Origin: UBA4802 sp964509195
Lineage (GTDB): Bacteria; Spirochaetota; UBA4802; UB4802
DNA: 64,000 nucleotides
Assembly: GCA_964509195.1 (NCBI GenBank)
Contig: CAZDWJ010000007.1
Location: forward strand, 1-64,000
Direction of reading: 5' to 3'
The notes under the pieces are model-generated. The model was not told the DNA's origin and did no database searches. It saw nothing but the letters and a program-made list of their open reading frames with translations. The position numbers and the translations under genes are program-made. Of the stretch, positions 8,302 through 17,170 are shown piece by piece; the first letter of the stretch is position 1; the number at the start of each line of letters is the position of its first letter.

Positions 8302-9354
8302 ATGAAGTACTGGAATAAACGTCTGCAAAAGATGACTGAATATATCCCAGGCGAACAGCCTGATAACCTGAGTGAATTTATTAAACTCAACACAAACGAA
8401 AACCCCTTCCCACCATCCGCAACTGTTCTTGACGCTCTGCAGAAAGCCTGTAATGGCGACCTGCGCCGCTACCCTAATCCCAATGCGCAGATGGTGCGGG
8501 AACTCTTTGCCAAGAAGAATGCAATAGCAGCAGACAATGTATTTGTGGCCAATGGCTCTGATGAAATATTCACTCTGCTTTTCAGAGGATTCATTGAACC
8601 CGATGGGATTGCTGCATTTCCCTATCCTTCGTATGCCTTGTACTACACAATGTCAGAAGCAAATGGTATAGCATACGATAAAATTACCCTTAATAGTGAT
8701 TTTGATATACCATTTGATGAATTCTTAAAGAAGAAATACAATCTGGTTATTATTGCAAATCCCAATAACCCCACCGGAAAAGGTGTTCCTGTTGACCAGA
8801 TAAAGAAATTTTGCAGCAAATTCAAAGGCTTGCTGGTTGTTGATGAAGCCTATGTTGACTTTTACAATGAAACAGCTTTACCGCTAATCAAAGAATTTGA
8901 CAATATTGTCATAACACGGTCATTTTCAAAATCATACTCACTTGCAGGGTTACGGGTAGGTTTGGCGATAGCTCATAAAGAGATAATCCAGGGCTTTATC
9001 AAGCTTAAAGATTCATATAATGTTGACAGAATTGCACAAGCGGGAGCATATGCTGCTTTGCTTGATGATAAAGGTTTTAAATACAACATATCAATGGTTC
9101 GCAATAACAAGGAATATTTAGAAGAGTCACTGGAAGCATTAGGTTTTATTAATGTTCCTTCAAAAGCAAACTTTGTGTTCACTAAGCACCCAAAAATCGA
9201 TTCGCAAACTCTTTATGAAAAATTAAAAGACAACAAAATACTTGTCCGCTATTTCAACGGGCCCATCCAGTCTGAATATATACGGATAACAGTGGGGACA
9301 ATGATGGAAATAAAAAAACTTATCAAGGTGCTTTCTGAAATAATAGCAGATTAA
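8302..9354 (+). CDS. hisC: Histidinol-phosphate aminotransferase
   Basis: A 350-residue class II PLP aminotransferase that makes histidinol phosphate from imidazole-acetol phosphate. It has the substrate loop NTNENPF, the cofactor-binding NGSDEIF, NPNNPTG, DEAYVDF, and the Schiff-base lysine K210 in SFSKSYSLAGLRVG. No other histidine gene is nearby, so a role on other aromatic or phosphorylated substrates is possible. AAGGAG precedes the ATG. The last 32 bp overlap the 3' end of a lipoprotein gene on the opposite strand, an unusually tight convergent arrangement. Confidence 0.9.
   Translation: MKYWNKRLQKMTEYIPGEQPDNLSEFIKLNTNENPFPPSATVLDALQKACNGDLRRYPNPNAQMVRELFAKKNAIAADNVFVANGSDEIFTLLFRGFIEPDGIAAFPYPSYALYYTMSEANGIAYDKITLNSDFDIPFDEFLKKKYNLVIIANPNNPTGKGVPVDQIKKFCSKFKGLLVVDEAYVDFYNETALPLIKEFDNIVITRSFSKSYSLAGLRVGLAIAHKEIIQGFIKLKDSYNVDRIAQAGAYAALLDDKGFKYNISMVRNNKEYLEESLEALGFINVPSKANFVFTKHPKIDSQTLYEKLKDNKILVRYFNGPIQSEYIRITVGTMMEIKKLIKVLSEIIAD
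8965..8974 (-). repeat. GAGCTATCGC motif copy in hisC
   Basis: Reverse-complement copy (GCGATAGCTC), read in hisC as AIAH. Confidence 0.55.
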
Positions 9355-9964
9355 TTATTTTGCCATCCGTTCTGGTGGTGGTGCTGCGTGCAATAAGCTC
9401 AGGATATATTATTTTATTCTGCATATACTTTTCAATATCATTTTTTTCCAGCCATATTATTATTCCTTCAGGTCCTTCATAAAACCAATAAAAGCTTATC
9501 ACAAGACCCTTTATATCCTGATCCTGCAATATCTCATGTATAATTTTAGATTTTGTCAATACCTGGTTCAAATTTTTAAAGATAATATTCCATGCACGCA
9601 TGGGATATGAATCAGCACAAGTAATAGCACCCCCTACATCGCAGTCGAAACCAAGATACAATTTATTTCTTTCATTTGTCTTATTATCATAGTAAAAGCC
9701 AAATGTCCTGTTTTTTGGTATTAATGGCTCAATCTTTTTTATTTCCACCCCTAAATCATTGAGTCTTGAGTTATACATCGCATTCAAGCGAATACCGTCC
9801 TGAGTGGTGTATTGATATTCCGGAACAGCGTAATCATTTTTCAGTGCAGGCTGTTGTGTTGAGCTATCGCTTACTATATTTTGAGAAATCACCTTTTCAT
9901 CTGCTGATGCGCACGAAATTATTAAGCATAAAAACAATACTATACTACAAATGAGCTGTTGCAT
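9323..9964 (-). CDS. Putative lipoprotein of unknown function
   Basis: A 213-residue protein starting with a typical lipoprotein signal (hydrophobic 4-17, lipobox LIISC with Cys18). The mature part has no domain I recognise. Notable strings are FGFYYDNKTNERNKLYLGFD at 89-108 and a nearby pair of cysteines. The gene ends inside hisC on the opposite strand. An AGGG element precedes the ATG. Probably attached to the inner or outer membrane facing the periplasm; function unknown. Confidence 0.65.
   Translation of the reverse strand: MQQLICSIVLFLCLIISCASADEKVISQNIVSDSSTQQPALKNDYAVPEYQYTTQDGIRLNAMYNSRLNDLGVEIKKIEPLIPKNRTFGFYYDNKTNERNKLYLGFDCDVGGAITCADSYPMRAWNIIFKNLNQVLTKSKIIHEILQDQDIKGLVISFYWFYEGPEGIIIWLEKNDIEKYMQNKIIYPELIARSTTTRTDGKIINLLLFQKAP
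9861..9870 (+). repeat. GAGCTATCGC motif copy in the lipoprotein gene
   Basis: Antisense to the gene, whose codons read SDSS here, a different peptide from the hisC copy. Confidence 0.55.
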
Positions 9965-9986
9965 ATTCGCCCTCTAAAACACAGAT

Positions 9987-10013
9987 TGTCATGTTGAACT
10001 TGTTTCAGCATCT
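9987..10013. repeat. Imperfect palindrome resembling a dispersed intergenic repeat
   Basis: The string TGTCATGTTGAACTTGTTT continuing into CAGCATCT can fold as an imperfect hairpin (ATGTTGAA against TTTCAGCAT). From memory, very similar TGTCAT..TGAACTTGTTTCAG..ATCT strings are common as dispersed intergenic repeats in many environmental genomes. Only this copy is seen here. Confidence 0.35.
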
Positions 10014-10049
10014 TAATATCTTGTATTACTCCCGAAATTCATTTAGGAT

Positions 10050-10068
10050 AAAGTTCTAGATGAACTTT
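10050..10068. repeat. Short perfect inverted repeat in intergenic DNA
   Basis: AAAGTTC / GAACTTT with a 5-base loop, between the lipoprotein gene and the end of the GHKL-like gene. No T-run follows on either strand, so it is not a convincing terminator; it could be a protein-binding site. Confidence 0.3.
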
Positions 10069-10141
10069 TGTAAATATATTTTCACCTGGTTTATGCTGCA
10101 GAGAATTCTGATCTTAACAATTATTCCAAAATACGCATTCC

Positions 10142-10957
10142 TTAGAATTGCTTATTTTTCAAAATCTCAACAGGAATTGAAAGCATAGCTGTTGTATTAT
10201 TTATTGAAATAACTGTTACTGCTTTATCAGGATCAATACCAAGATTATACAGGTAACTATCTATCTTTGCATAACCCAAGCCAAATCCCGAATCACTTGT
10301 ATCAATGTTATTGATAAAAAACTCATATTCCCTTTCTTCCTGTTTATACCGACGGTACTCTTCTCGTTTAGTATAAATTCTTTGCAAATCATGTGAAAGG
10401 ATAGGAGCAGTATTGGTTATTTCTATGTAAATAAAATTATCACGCAATTCGATCTTTAAAATTATTCTGATATCATACTGTTTTAATTTATTCTGCAACT
10501 CAATAAATAATTTTAATTTCTTAATTGTATCTAACTCTTCTTTGGATAGCGTGCGATTTTCGCTAAATGCTTTATTCTTTATCATTAAAAAAGTTGCTTC
10601 CTGATTTAAGGCCTCTCTTACTTTTTGTGCTATATGTTCCTTTTTTAATACAATCGTTGCAAGCGTATCAAACTGGATTTTATCTTTGAGTATATCTTTT
10701 ATGTATTCTTTGATCTGGATCTCTGTTTTGTCTTTATATTGTGATTGAAATTGCCTTTGGAGAGCTTCAACAATAAGTAGGTGCTTGTAATTGGCTTTTA
10801 CAGCATTCTTGATAAGTTCATCAACACATGCACCAATATCATCCAGATATTGTTCAACACCTGCAGCTTTAAATATAGCCAAACCTGCATTGTAAATCTG
10901 GTCACGTGCTTTTCGTGTATAGTGTCTGATTATTCCTGTAATCCGGTGAGAGTTCAT
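10142..10957 (-). CDS. GHKL (histidine-kinase-type) ATPase-like protein
   Basis: A 271-residue cytoplasmic protein. Residues 40-60 (DDIGACVDELIKNAVKA) look like the N-box of GHKL ATPases, and the string SDSGFGLGYAKIDSY near 225 looks like the G2/F box with its glycine loop. No phospho-accepting His domain, receiver or membrane segment is present. The spacing between the boxes is long and filled by an unusual helical insert (about 65-165). The start lies 5 bases after the CNBD gene stop, so the two are translationally coupled and likely work together. A role as an anti-sigma-type kinase or a kinase-like regulator is possible but unproven. Confidence 0.6.
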   Translation of the reverse strand: MNSHRITGIIRHYTRKARDQIYNAGLAIFKAAGVEQYLDDIGACVDELIKNAVKANYKHLLIVEALQRQFQSQYKDKTEIQIKEYIKDILKDKIQFDTLATIVLKKEHIAQKVREALNQEATFLMIKNKAFSENRTLSKEELDTIKKLKLFIELQNKLKQYDIRIILKIELRDNFIYIEITNTAPILSHDLQRIYTKREEYRRYKQEEREYEFFINNIDTSDSGFGLGYAKIDSYLYNLGIDPDKAVTVISINNTTAMLSIPVEILKNKQF

Positions 10958-10962
10958 AGTAA

Positions 10963-13392
10963 TTATTTGTAGAGAAACTCCATAAACTTCTGTAATGCCT
11001 CTGGTAATGTTCCATCATCGCGCTGATATTTCTTAAATTTTCTTTCATAATTGCCAACTTCTCTGGTAAATACATTCCTGAACCTGTTAGCGATTTCTGT
11101 ATATGCAGGCATATTTTCCAGCCTGTCACGGAGTTCTTTCTTAAATGGTATATGGCGATAGAACATATCTCTTACGACATTGTTTAATTTCATTATCCCA
11201 TCTTTCTCAAAAAGAACCCATTGTATGTAATCGTCAGCAAACCTATCACGGTTATTCCTGATGCTTTTAAAGCGTTCCACAACTTTTTGCTTTGCTTCAA
11301 GGGATAGTTTTGGATTCTTTTTAAAAGTATTAATATAATCAAAATAAGCTCCTGTCAATCCGCCTTCAATTGGGTCAGCCCACATGCCTCCCATAATTGT
11401 ACGGTTGAGTTCCCACCTGAATGTGGCAAACGTATGTGCCATGGTAGGCATCATATCACCCATGAACAATACAGGCACCACTATCCGGCCCCTTGTTCTA
11501 CGGTTTGTTCCATCCAGTTCTTGCCATAGCATAGTTTTAGTGCCAAATGAAGGCAATAGAATAAAATAAGGCACAACTTCTTCTTTTATGAGTTCTTTAG
11601 TATTACCTATCATTACTGCTGTTTCACGATAAAAAACTGAATAATCCACATCACGTAAGGCATTCACAATTGATTCCAGCTTCTTTTTTGATATATAGTA
11701 ATGTGAGATGCTGCCACGCATATTCATAGATGTAAGAATTGGAAACGATGTGGCAGTAGAACCAGAGCACACTGATGAAGCAGTCGCTATACGGTGGTTT
11801 ATCTCATAAATTACCTTCTGAACATTATCTGATTCATCTTTTGCATTGCTTCCCTTAATGTGCTTTTGTTCTTCTCTTAGATGAGCTTCATACGACAACC
11901 CCATTTCATTTATGCTTGGATTTTCTTCACCATTAAAGATTTTCGTTAAAAATTCCTCTTCGTACAGTATTGGTAGTTCAGTTTGCTCAATCCTGCGCAT
12001 TGAAATTTCATGCAATTCAGCAAGTTGTTCTTGCTCAATCATGGTATCATCAAGGAAACCAAACTTAAGCATAAGCTTAACAGGCTGAGGAACAACTGAT
12101 TCAGACTGGCTGCGTACAAATACCTTTGCATAGATATCATAGTAAAAACGTGCTATCTGTCTCCTGACTTTGCGTGCATCAATCTCTGATGAAAGAGGGT
12201 CTTTCATCTTTTTAAATTCTGACAATAATTTTAACAGGTTTTTCTGGTTTTCTTTTTCTATCAAGCCAAACTCAAATATCTGGTAGATAGAATTTTTATA
12301 CATTTGGCTTAAATTCTGAGGTATGCGCGCTGGCTTTTGCACCTCTTCAGCAACTATTGGCTGTTCTTTAATTGTCTGTACAAAATTACTTAGTTTTTTA
12401 AAACTACCATATTTTTCAGAAAGCAGCTCGCCAGAGATATCTTTGTAAAATTCATGGATTTTATTTGCAATTGACACAAACCCTTTGAGGAAATCATCAC
12501 TCACCCTTCCTGAAGCAACCCATGTTTTTATTTTCTGTTTATCAATCAAATATGAAATAAAACCATTATTACCAAAGAGATATTCAAGTTCGACATCTAT
12601 TTCTGTATGCACTGATTCAATGCGGTCCAAAAGCTTTACAAGGTTTTCAGAAGCGCAATTGAATATATATATGGGGATAGTTGGATCACTTTTGAACAAC
12701 GGGATAAGCAACTGATTATCCAGCCCAACTATCTTCTTTAAAAAATTGCATTGCTTTATATCAACAAGGCTTTCAACCGGCAAACCGGGAAACATATACT
12801 TTTTTTTAAGTAAATTGGAGTTATCCTGAATAATAAACTTAGCATCAATTCGTGAAGGGAAATCCCCACCGCTTTGTGTATAAATCCTGTACAGATCACC
12901 TGCCCTTTGTGATAGATTATCAGGCAAATTGTCTGAAACCTCCCCCGCAATAAGGGAAAAGTTATCGTTCACCCTACAAAGGTTCTGATACAATAATGTA
13001 TATTTCTTTACATCATTTAACGATAATTCCAGCCTTTTTAATACATGAGTAAGGAGTAACGCAGCAAAGGAGGGGTCGTCAATAACTATCTGGCGGAATC
13101 CGCCTTCGCGCAATGGATATTTTTTTACCACACAGTCTTCTAAAGCACGAATAGTCTTTTTATATGGTTCTGTAAAAAGGAGGCTCAATCCAGCAATAAC
13201 GTTTTTTTCATTTATTATCCCAACACGCTTGCTTTTATCCACAATAATCTTACTGTCAAGGCCCTCATATTCAGAAGGTGCAGATAATATTTCAACAGTT
13301 CCGCTCTGCAAATAGTAAATCAAGCGTGGTTCTTCTCCTTGCAAAATTAAAATTTCGCCCTTTCTGATTTTTTCAGTGCCATTATTTTCCAT
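10963..13392 (-). CDS. Large cyclic-nucleotide-binding-domain protein of unknown output
   Basis: An 809-residue soluble protein. Residues 1-125 form a cNMP-binding (CRP-like) beta-roll: KGEILILQGEEPRLIYYLQS, SGTVEIL, and a helix with LLLTHVLKRLELSL. The phosphate-binding cassette is not canonical, so ligand binding is uncertain. The remaining 680 residues match nothing I know. They are mainly helical (350-480) with a more conserved-looking core at 540-700 containing several Cys and Gly (ASSVCSGSTATSFP, NMRGSISHYY, LFMGDMMPTMAHTF). There is no HTH, kinase or cyclase motif. It is the first gene of a pair with the GHKL-like protein. Confidence 0.7.
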   Translation of the reverse strand: MENNGTEKIRKGEILILQGEEPRLIYYLQSGTVEILSAPSEYEGLDSKIIVDKSKRVGIINEKNVIAGLSLLFTEPYKKTIRALEDCVVKKYPLREGGFRQIVIDDPSFAALLLTHVLKRLELSLNDVKKYTLLYQNLCRVNDNFSLIAGEVSDNLPDNLSQRAGDLYRIYTQSGGDFPSRIDAKFIIQDNSNLLKKKYMFPGLPVESLVDIKQCNFLKKIVGLDNQLLIPLFKSDPTIPIYIFNCASENLVKLLDRIESVHTEIDVELEYLFGNNGFISYLIDKQKIKTWVASGRVSDDFLKGFVSIANKIHEFYKDISGELLSEKYGSFKKLSNFVQTIKEQPIVAEEVQKPARIPQNLSQMYKNSIYQIFEFGLIEKENQKNLLKLLSEFKKMKDPLSSEIDARKVRRQIARFYYDIYAKVFVRSQSESVVPQPVKLMLKFGFLDDTMIEQEQLAELHEISMRRIEQTELPILYEEEFLTKIFNGEENPSINEMGLSYEAHLREEQKHIKGSNAKDESDNVQKVIYEINHRIATASSVCSGSTATSFPILTSMNMRGSISHYYISKKKLESIVNALRDVDYSVFYRETAVMIGNTKELIKEEVVPYFILLPSFGTKTMLWQELDGTNRRTRGRIVVPVLFMGDMMPTMAHTFATFRWELNRTIMGGMWADPIEGGLTGAYFDYINTFKKNPKLSLEAKQKVVERFKSIRNNRDRFADDYIQWVLFEKDGIMKLNNVVRDMFYRHIPFKKELRDRLENMPAYTEIANRFRNVFTREVGNYERKFKKYQRDDGTLPEALQKFMEFLYK

Positions 13393-13526
13393 ATTCTGCT
13401 TTACACAAAGATATTTTTTTTACTATGTAATCAATTTTTGCATTAGACTAGAGTACTACTGCAAAAAGAGCAATAACATTTTTACTGCCAGCCAATTTTT
13501 TTTAGTTATTTTAGCAGGTGAACGTG

Positions 13527-13874
13527 TTAAATAATATGACTCTTTTTTATATTTTGAATATATTCTTCCCACTCAACAGGCAATAGTGATTTTTTCTTTG
13601 TGTTACATTCTTTGCAGCAAGCTACAATATTTATTTTTTCCGAATGTCCTCCGCGTGATAACGGTATCACATGATCCATGGTGAGTTCTGAAGGCTTGAA
13701 TTTCCTTCCACAATAATAGCATTTACCGGTTGCTATCTTGTTTTTCCACCATGATGAATGACGCAACTGTCGAGCTTTTTGTTTTTCACGCTTGATGTGT
13801 GTTTCAATATCAGAAAATCCAGAATCCACTGAATGGTGATCTTTAGGTTTAAATTTTTTTGGCCTGTCACCCAT
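13527..13874 (-). CDS. HNH endonuclease-family protein
   Basis: A 115-residue protein with a clear HNH nuclease fold: a zinc ribbon made by C52-x2-C55 and C87-x2-C90 and the metal-site MDHVIPLSRGG (Asp67, His68), followed by NIVACCKECN. Residues 1-50 are basic and probably bind nucleic acid. It begins 5 bases after fmt, so it is the third gene of a def-fmt-HNH operon. Small stand-alone HNH proteins like this are often host genes of unknown role, rather than restriction or homing enzymes. No intron or intein is associated. Confidence 0.85.
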   Translation of the reverse strand: MGDRPKKFKPKDHHSVDSGFSDIETHIKREKQKARQLRHSSWWKNKIATGKCYYCGRKFKPSELTMDHVIPLSRGGHSEKINIVACCKECNTKKKSLLPVEWEEYIQNIKKSHII

Positions 13875-13879
13875 ACCTT

Positions 13880-14812
13880 TTACACAAACTTATCTCCTTC
13901 CTGTAATCGGTACCCATTTAAGAATGCAACTGCATCCATTGGTTTTTTAGTCTCAGGCTGCAGAAGTAGCACTTCAAGAGTGCCATCAGCAGTACATACA
14001 AATAATCGTTTTGCATAACTTATTAGTGTTCCTGGTTTAGCAGTGGTGTTATTGAATGAGCTATCGCCAACTACCGTTTTCCATATTTTTATAATTTTGC
14101 CGCGGAATGTTGTCCACGCAACAGGTTTGGGATTAAATGCACGCACCATATTGTGAATATGTAACGATGGCAGATCCCAGTTAATATGCGCTGTTTCACT
14201 GGTAATCTTGCCACAGTAGGTTACCTGCGAATGATCCTGAGGCACTGGTGTAAGTGATCCATCATGTAAACCCTTAATTGCATCTACCAGCATCTGTGCA
14301 CCAAGGGGAATTATTTTTTCATACACGTCTTGTGCAGTATCATTGGGGGCGATAGTTACTGGTGATTGGAGCACAATATCACCAGCATCAAGTTCTTCAT
14401 TTATAAGCTGCACGGTAACCCCTGTCTGGTGTTCGCCATTATACAGAGCCCACTCAACTGGTGCTGCACCACGATATTTGGGCAATAATGACGGATGAAG
14501 ATTTATGGTTCCAAGAGGTGGAATAGAAAAGATTGATGGGGGAATGAGCTTACCATACGCTACCACCACAAAGATTTCACAGCTATAGTTAGATAATGCT
14601 TCACGTAAGCTTTCATCTTTCAAAGTTACAGGCTGAAAACAAGGAATGCCATTAGCAACAGCTTTTTCCTTTACTGGTGGAGGTGCCAGTTGTTTCCCAC
14701 GGCCTTTTGGTTTATCAAAAGATGTGACAACGAAAGCTATCTCAAAATGGTTAATTAGATGCTCTAAACAATACGAAGCAATTTCAGGAGTTCCAAAAAA
14801 ACCGATTTTCAT
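13880..14812 (-). CDS. fmt: Methionyl-tRNA formyltransferase
   Basis: A 310-residue enzyme that formylates initiator Met-tRNA with 10-formyl-tetrahydrofolate. It shows the N-terminal GFFGTPEIASY nucleotide-fold start, the signature NLHPSLLPKYRGAAP with catalytic Asn and His, and the later Asp in EELDAGDIV. The C-terminal OB-like tRNA-binding domain covers roughly 205-310. It starts 2 bases after the def stop, the classical def-fmt pairing, and is followed by a HNH gene. One GAGCTATCGC motif copy (14058-14067) lies in the coding region, reading as GDSS. Confidence 0.95.
   Translation of the reverse strand: MKIGFFGTPEIASYCLEHLINHFEIAFVVTSFDKPKGRGKQLAPPPVKEKAVANGIPCFQPVTLKDESLREALSNYSCEIFVVVAYGKLIPPSIFSIPPLGTINLHPSLLPKYRGAAPVEWALYNGEHQTGVTVQLINEELDAGDIVLQSPVTIAPNDTAQDVYEKIIPLGAQMLVDAIKGLHDGSLTPVPQDHSQVTYCGKITSETAHINWDLPSLHIHNMVRAFNPKPVAWTTFRGKIIKIWKTVVGDSSFNNTTAKPGTLISYAKRLFVCTADGTLEVLLLQPETKKPMDAVAFLNGYRLQEGDKFV
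14058..14067 (+). repeat. GAGCTATCGC motif copy in fmt
   Basis: Antisense to fmt; the codons read GDSS. Confidence 0.55.
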
Positions 14813-14814
14813 TA

Positions 14815-15330
14815 TTACCTGTTGAGTTTTTTTATCTTTTTCAACTGCGAACTAAATTCTTTACGTTTATAATCCTCTAAGTAATCTATAAATAGTTTTC
14901 CGTTTAAATGATCTATCTCGTGTTGCAGTACCCGTGCCAGAAGGCCATTTGCTTCCAACTTTACTGGTTTATCATTAATGGCAATACCTTCTACCTGAAT
15001 TGAAACAGGACGAATAACTTCGGCGGTGATACCTGGCAATGAAAGGCAACCTTCTTCATAACCACCTTTTTCATCGGAAAATGCGGTTACTTTTGGATTA
15101 ATAAGTGCCATCATTGGCCCTTTATTTGAACGTATATCAATAACAAGAACCTGTAATGGAACATCAATCTGTGGGGCTGCAAGGCCTATGCCCTGCTCCT
15201 TGTGCATAATTTCAAACATCTCAGCAACAAGATCGCGAACTATTTGGGTTATTTGTGTAACTTCCTGTGCTGGTGTACGCAATGTCTGATTTCCATAATA
15301 AACCAATTTATGCTGTGTTCCCGTTACCAT
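14815..15330 (-). CDS. def: Peptide deformylase
   Basis: Removes the formyl group from nascent proteins. All three family motifs are present: GIGLAAPQ, EGCLSLPG (metal Cys) and QHEIDHLNG (two metal His and catalytic Glu). I place the start at the ATG at 15330 (MVTGTQHKLVYYG), giving 171 residues, which fits the family; an upstream in-frame ATG at 15375 would add 15 residues unlike known deformylases. It is the first gene of the def-fmt-HNH operon and is divergent from the amidase gene. Confidence 0.95.
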   Translation of the reverse strand: MVTGTQHKLVYYGNQTLRTPAQEVTQITQIVRDLVAEMFEIMHKEQGIGLAAPQIDVPLQVLVIDIRSNKGPMMALINPKVTAFSDEKGGYEEGCLSLPGITAEVIRPVSIQVEGIAINDKPVKLEANGLLARVLQHEIDHLNGKLFIDYLEDYKRKEFSSQLKKIKKLNR

Positions 15331-15472
15331 AACTATCTCACATGTTATTATATTAATTACTAAAATATACCACATTTAGTTTTTGATGTCAAGATAAGGT
15401 TTTGAAAAGTTAAGGAGAAATTACTATTCTATTGTATGATAGTGAAATTTTACTTACACTTTAATTTACTTA

Positions 15473-15501
15473 TTGACAATCACATCTATTTCTTTTACAT
15501 T
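15473..15501 (+). promoter_or_regulatory. Candidate promoter for the amidase gene
   Basis: TTGACA at 15473-15478 and TACATT at 15496-15501 with a 17-base spacer, about 85 bases upstream of the amidase ATG. A short palindrome, ATTGGA(6)TCCAAT at 15552-15569, lies between it and the ribosome binding site and could be an operator. Confidence 0.45.
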
Positions 15502-15586
15502 TGATTAGTGCAAAATGAAATTTTAGAATTTCATTATTTTTTATTATCCATATTGGATGATTGTCCAATTATAGGAGGTAGTTATC

Positions 15587-17077
15587 ATGCCATTCAAAGA
15601 ATACGATACGTATGACGCTACTGGTTTAGCTGAACTTATAAAAAAGAAAAAAGTAACACCCAAAGAAGTAATCACTGAAGCAATACACCGTATTGAAAAA
15701 ATTAATCCTGCGATAAACGCTGTCATCACACCAATGTACGATAATCCAGATGCTATTATTAAAAATTTGCCAAAAGGACCATTTTATGGTGTTCCGTTTC
15801 TGGTTAAGGATTTACTTACATCTGTTAAAGGTATACGAATGGCCAGTGGCTGCAGGGCATATTTAAACTACATTCCTGATTTTGACAGCGAAGTTGCAAA
15901 GCGATATAAAAATGCAGGCCTAGCCATTTTAGGTAAAACCAATACCCCTGAATTTGGGCTGGTTGCGTATACTGAGCCTGAAATTTTTGGCCCAACACGA
16001 AATCCCTGGAATAAGGCTCTGACCCCTGGGGGGTCAAGCGGTGGATCGGCTGCTGCGGTTGCCAGCAGAATGGTCCCCTTTGCAGGTGGAGGTGATGGTG
16101 GTGGTTCCATACGCATACCATCTGCCTACTGTGGGTTATTTGGACTAAAACCCTCCCGTGGGCGTGTTCCAGCTGGCCCTGAATATGGGCAGGTATGGCA
16201 GGGCGCTGCTGTGGAACACGTACTCACCCGCTCGGTGCGTGACTCTGCTGCAATGCTTGATATTTTGCAAGGCTCTGACCCCGGTGCTCCGTACGTTATT
16301 GAACCACCAAAATTGCCTTACAGTAAGGAAATACAGAAATCACCGGGAAAGCTCAAAATTGCAATTTCAACTGACTCTCCAATAGGTACCCAGGTGCATC
16401 CTGAATGCAAAAAAGCTGCACTTGAAGCAGCAAAGCTTTGTGAAACGTTAGGTCATCATGTTGAAATTGACAAACCTAACATTGATGGGTTTGCTCTGGC
16501 AAAAAGTTATCTTATGCTTTACTTTGGCGAAGTTGCTGCGGATATTGAGACTATAGGGAAAAAATTAGGGCGCAAACCAAAATTAAGTGATGTAGAAGTA
16601 ACTACCTGGACATTAGGCCTTTTAGGAAGAACATACACTGCTGGTGATTTTGTTATGGCACTGCGGGAGTGGAACAAAGCAGCCCGAGTAATGGGCAAAT
16701 TTTTTACAAAATACGATGTATACCTTACACCAACAACGGCACAGCCTCCTGCACCTATTGGGTCACTTGCTCCAAAACCTGTTGAACTCTTTGCATCAAA
16801 AATTATGAATATACTGGGGCTTGGTGGATTACTCAAAGCATCAGGAATTGTTGACCAGCTTGCAGTGCAGAGCCTGTCGCAAGTACCATTCACACAACTT
16901 GCTAACCTTACAGGTATTCCTGCAATGTCAGTGCCTCTCCACTGGGGGTCTGATGGACTGCCGTATGGTGTGCAATTTATGGCAGCATTTGGTCAGGAAG
17001 GATTACTCTTTAGATTAGCTGCACAACTAGAAAAAGCAAAACCGTGGATTGAAAAAAGGCCTGAATTATCCTTTTAA
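15587..17077 (+). CDS. Amidase-signature family enzyme
   Basis: A 496-residue amidase with the Ser-cisSer-Lys triad: K74 (VKDLL), S150 in the GGSSGGSAAA loop and nucleophile S174 in GGGDGGGSIRIP, the last two 24 residues apart as in known structures. The LFGLKPSRGRVP extension is typical. The family hydrolyses many amides (fatty acid amides, nylon oligomers, Glu-tRNA in GatA). The absence of gatB/gatC and the C-terminal region (380-496) argue against GatA. No signal peptide. AGGAGG precedes the ATG. Substrate unknown. Confidence 0.88.
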   Translation: MPFKEYDTYDATGLAELIKKKKVTPKEVITEAIHRIEKINPAINAVITPMYDNPDAIIKNLPKGPFYGVPFLVKDLLTSVKGIRMASGCRAYLNYIPDFDSEVAKRYKNAGLAILGKTNTPEFGLVAYTEPEIFGPTRNPWNKALTPGGSSGGSAAAVASRMVPFAGGGDGGGSIRIPSAYCGLFGLKPSRGRVPAGPEYGQVWQGAAVEHVLTRSVRDSAAMLDILQGSDPGAPYVIEPPKLPYSKEIQKSPGKLKIAISTDSPIGTQVHPECKKAALEAAKLCETLGHHVEIDKPNIDGFALAKSYLMLYFGEVAADIETIGKKLGRKPKLSDVEVTTWTLGLLGRTYTAGDFVMALREWNKAARVMGKFFTKYDVYLTPTTAQPPAPIGSLAPKPVELFASKIMNILGLGGLLKASGIVDQLAVQSLSQVPFTQLANLTGIPAMSVPLHWGSDGLPYGVQFMAAFGQEGLLFRLAAQLEKAKPWIEKRPELSF

Positions 17078-17170
17078 TTTTTTGATTTCATTAAAATAGA
17101 GAGGATTTTGCCTTAAATGAATGAAAGTAAATTCAATTTGCCATCATTTGTAAATTTTGGGGGTATCACT

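Noticed and set aside
15552..15569. ATTGGA-TCCAAT palindrome upstream of the amidase as a firm operator
   Set aside because: Only 6 bp per arm; such palindromes are expected by chance in AT-rich DNA, so it is mentioned only in the promoter note.
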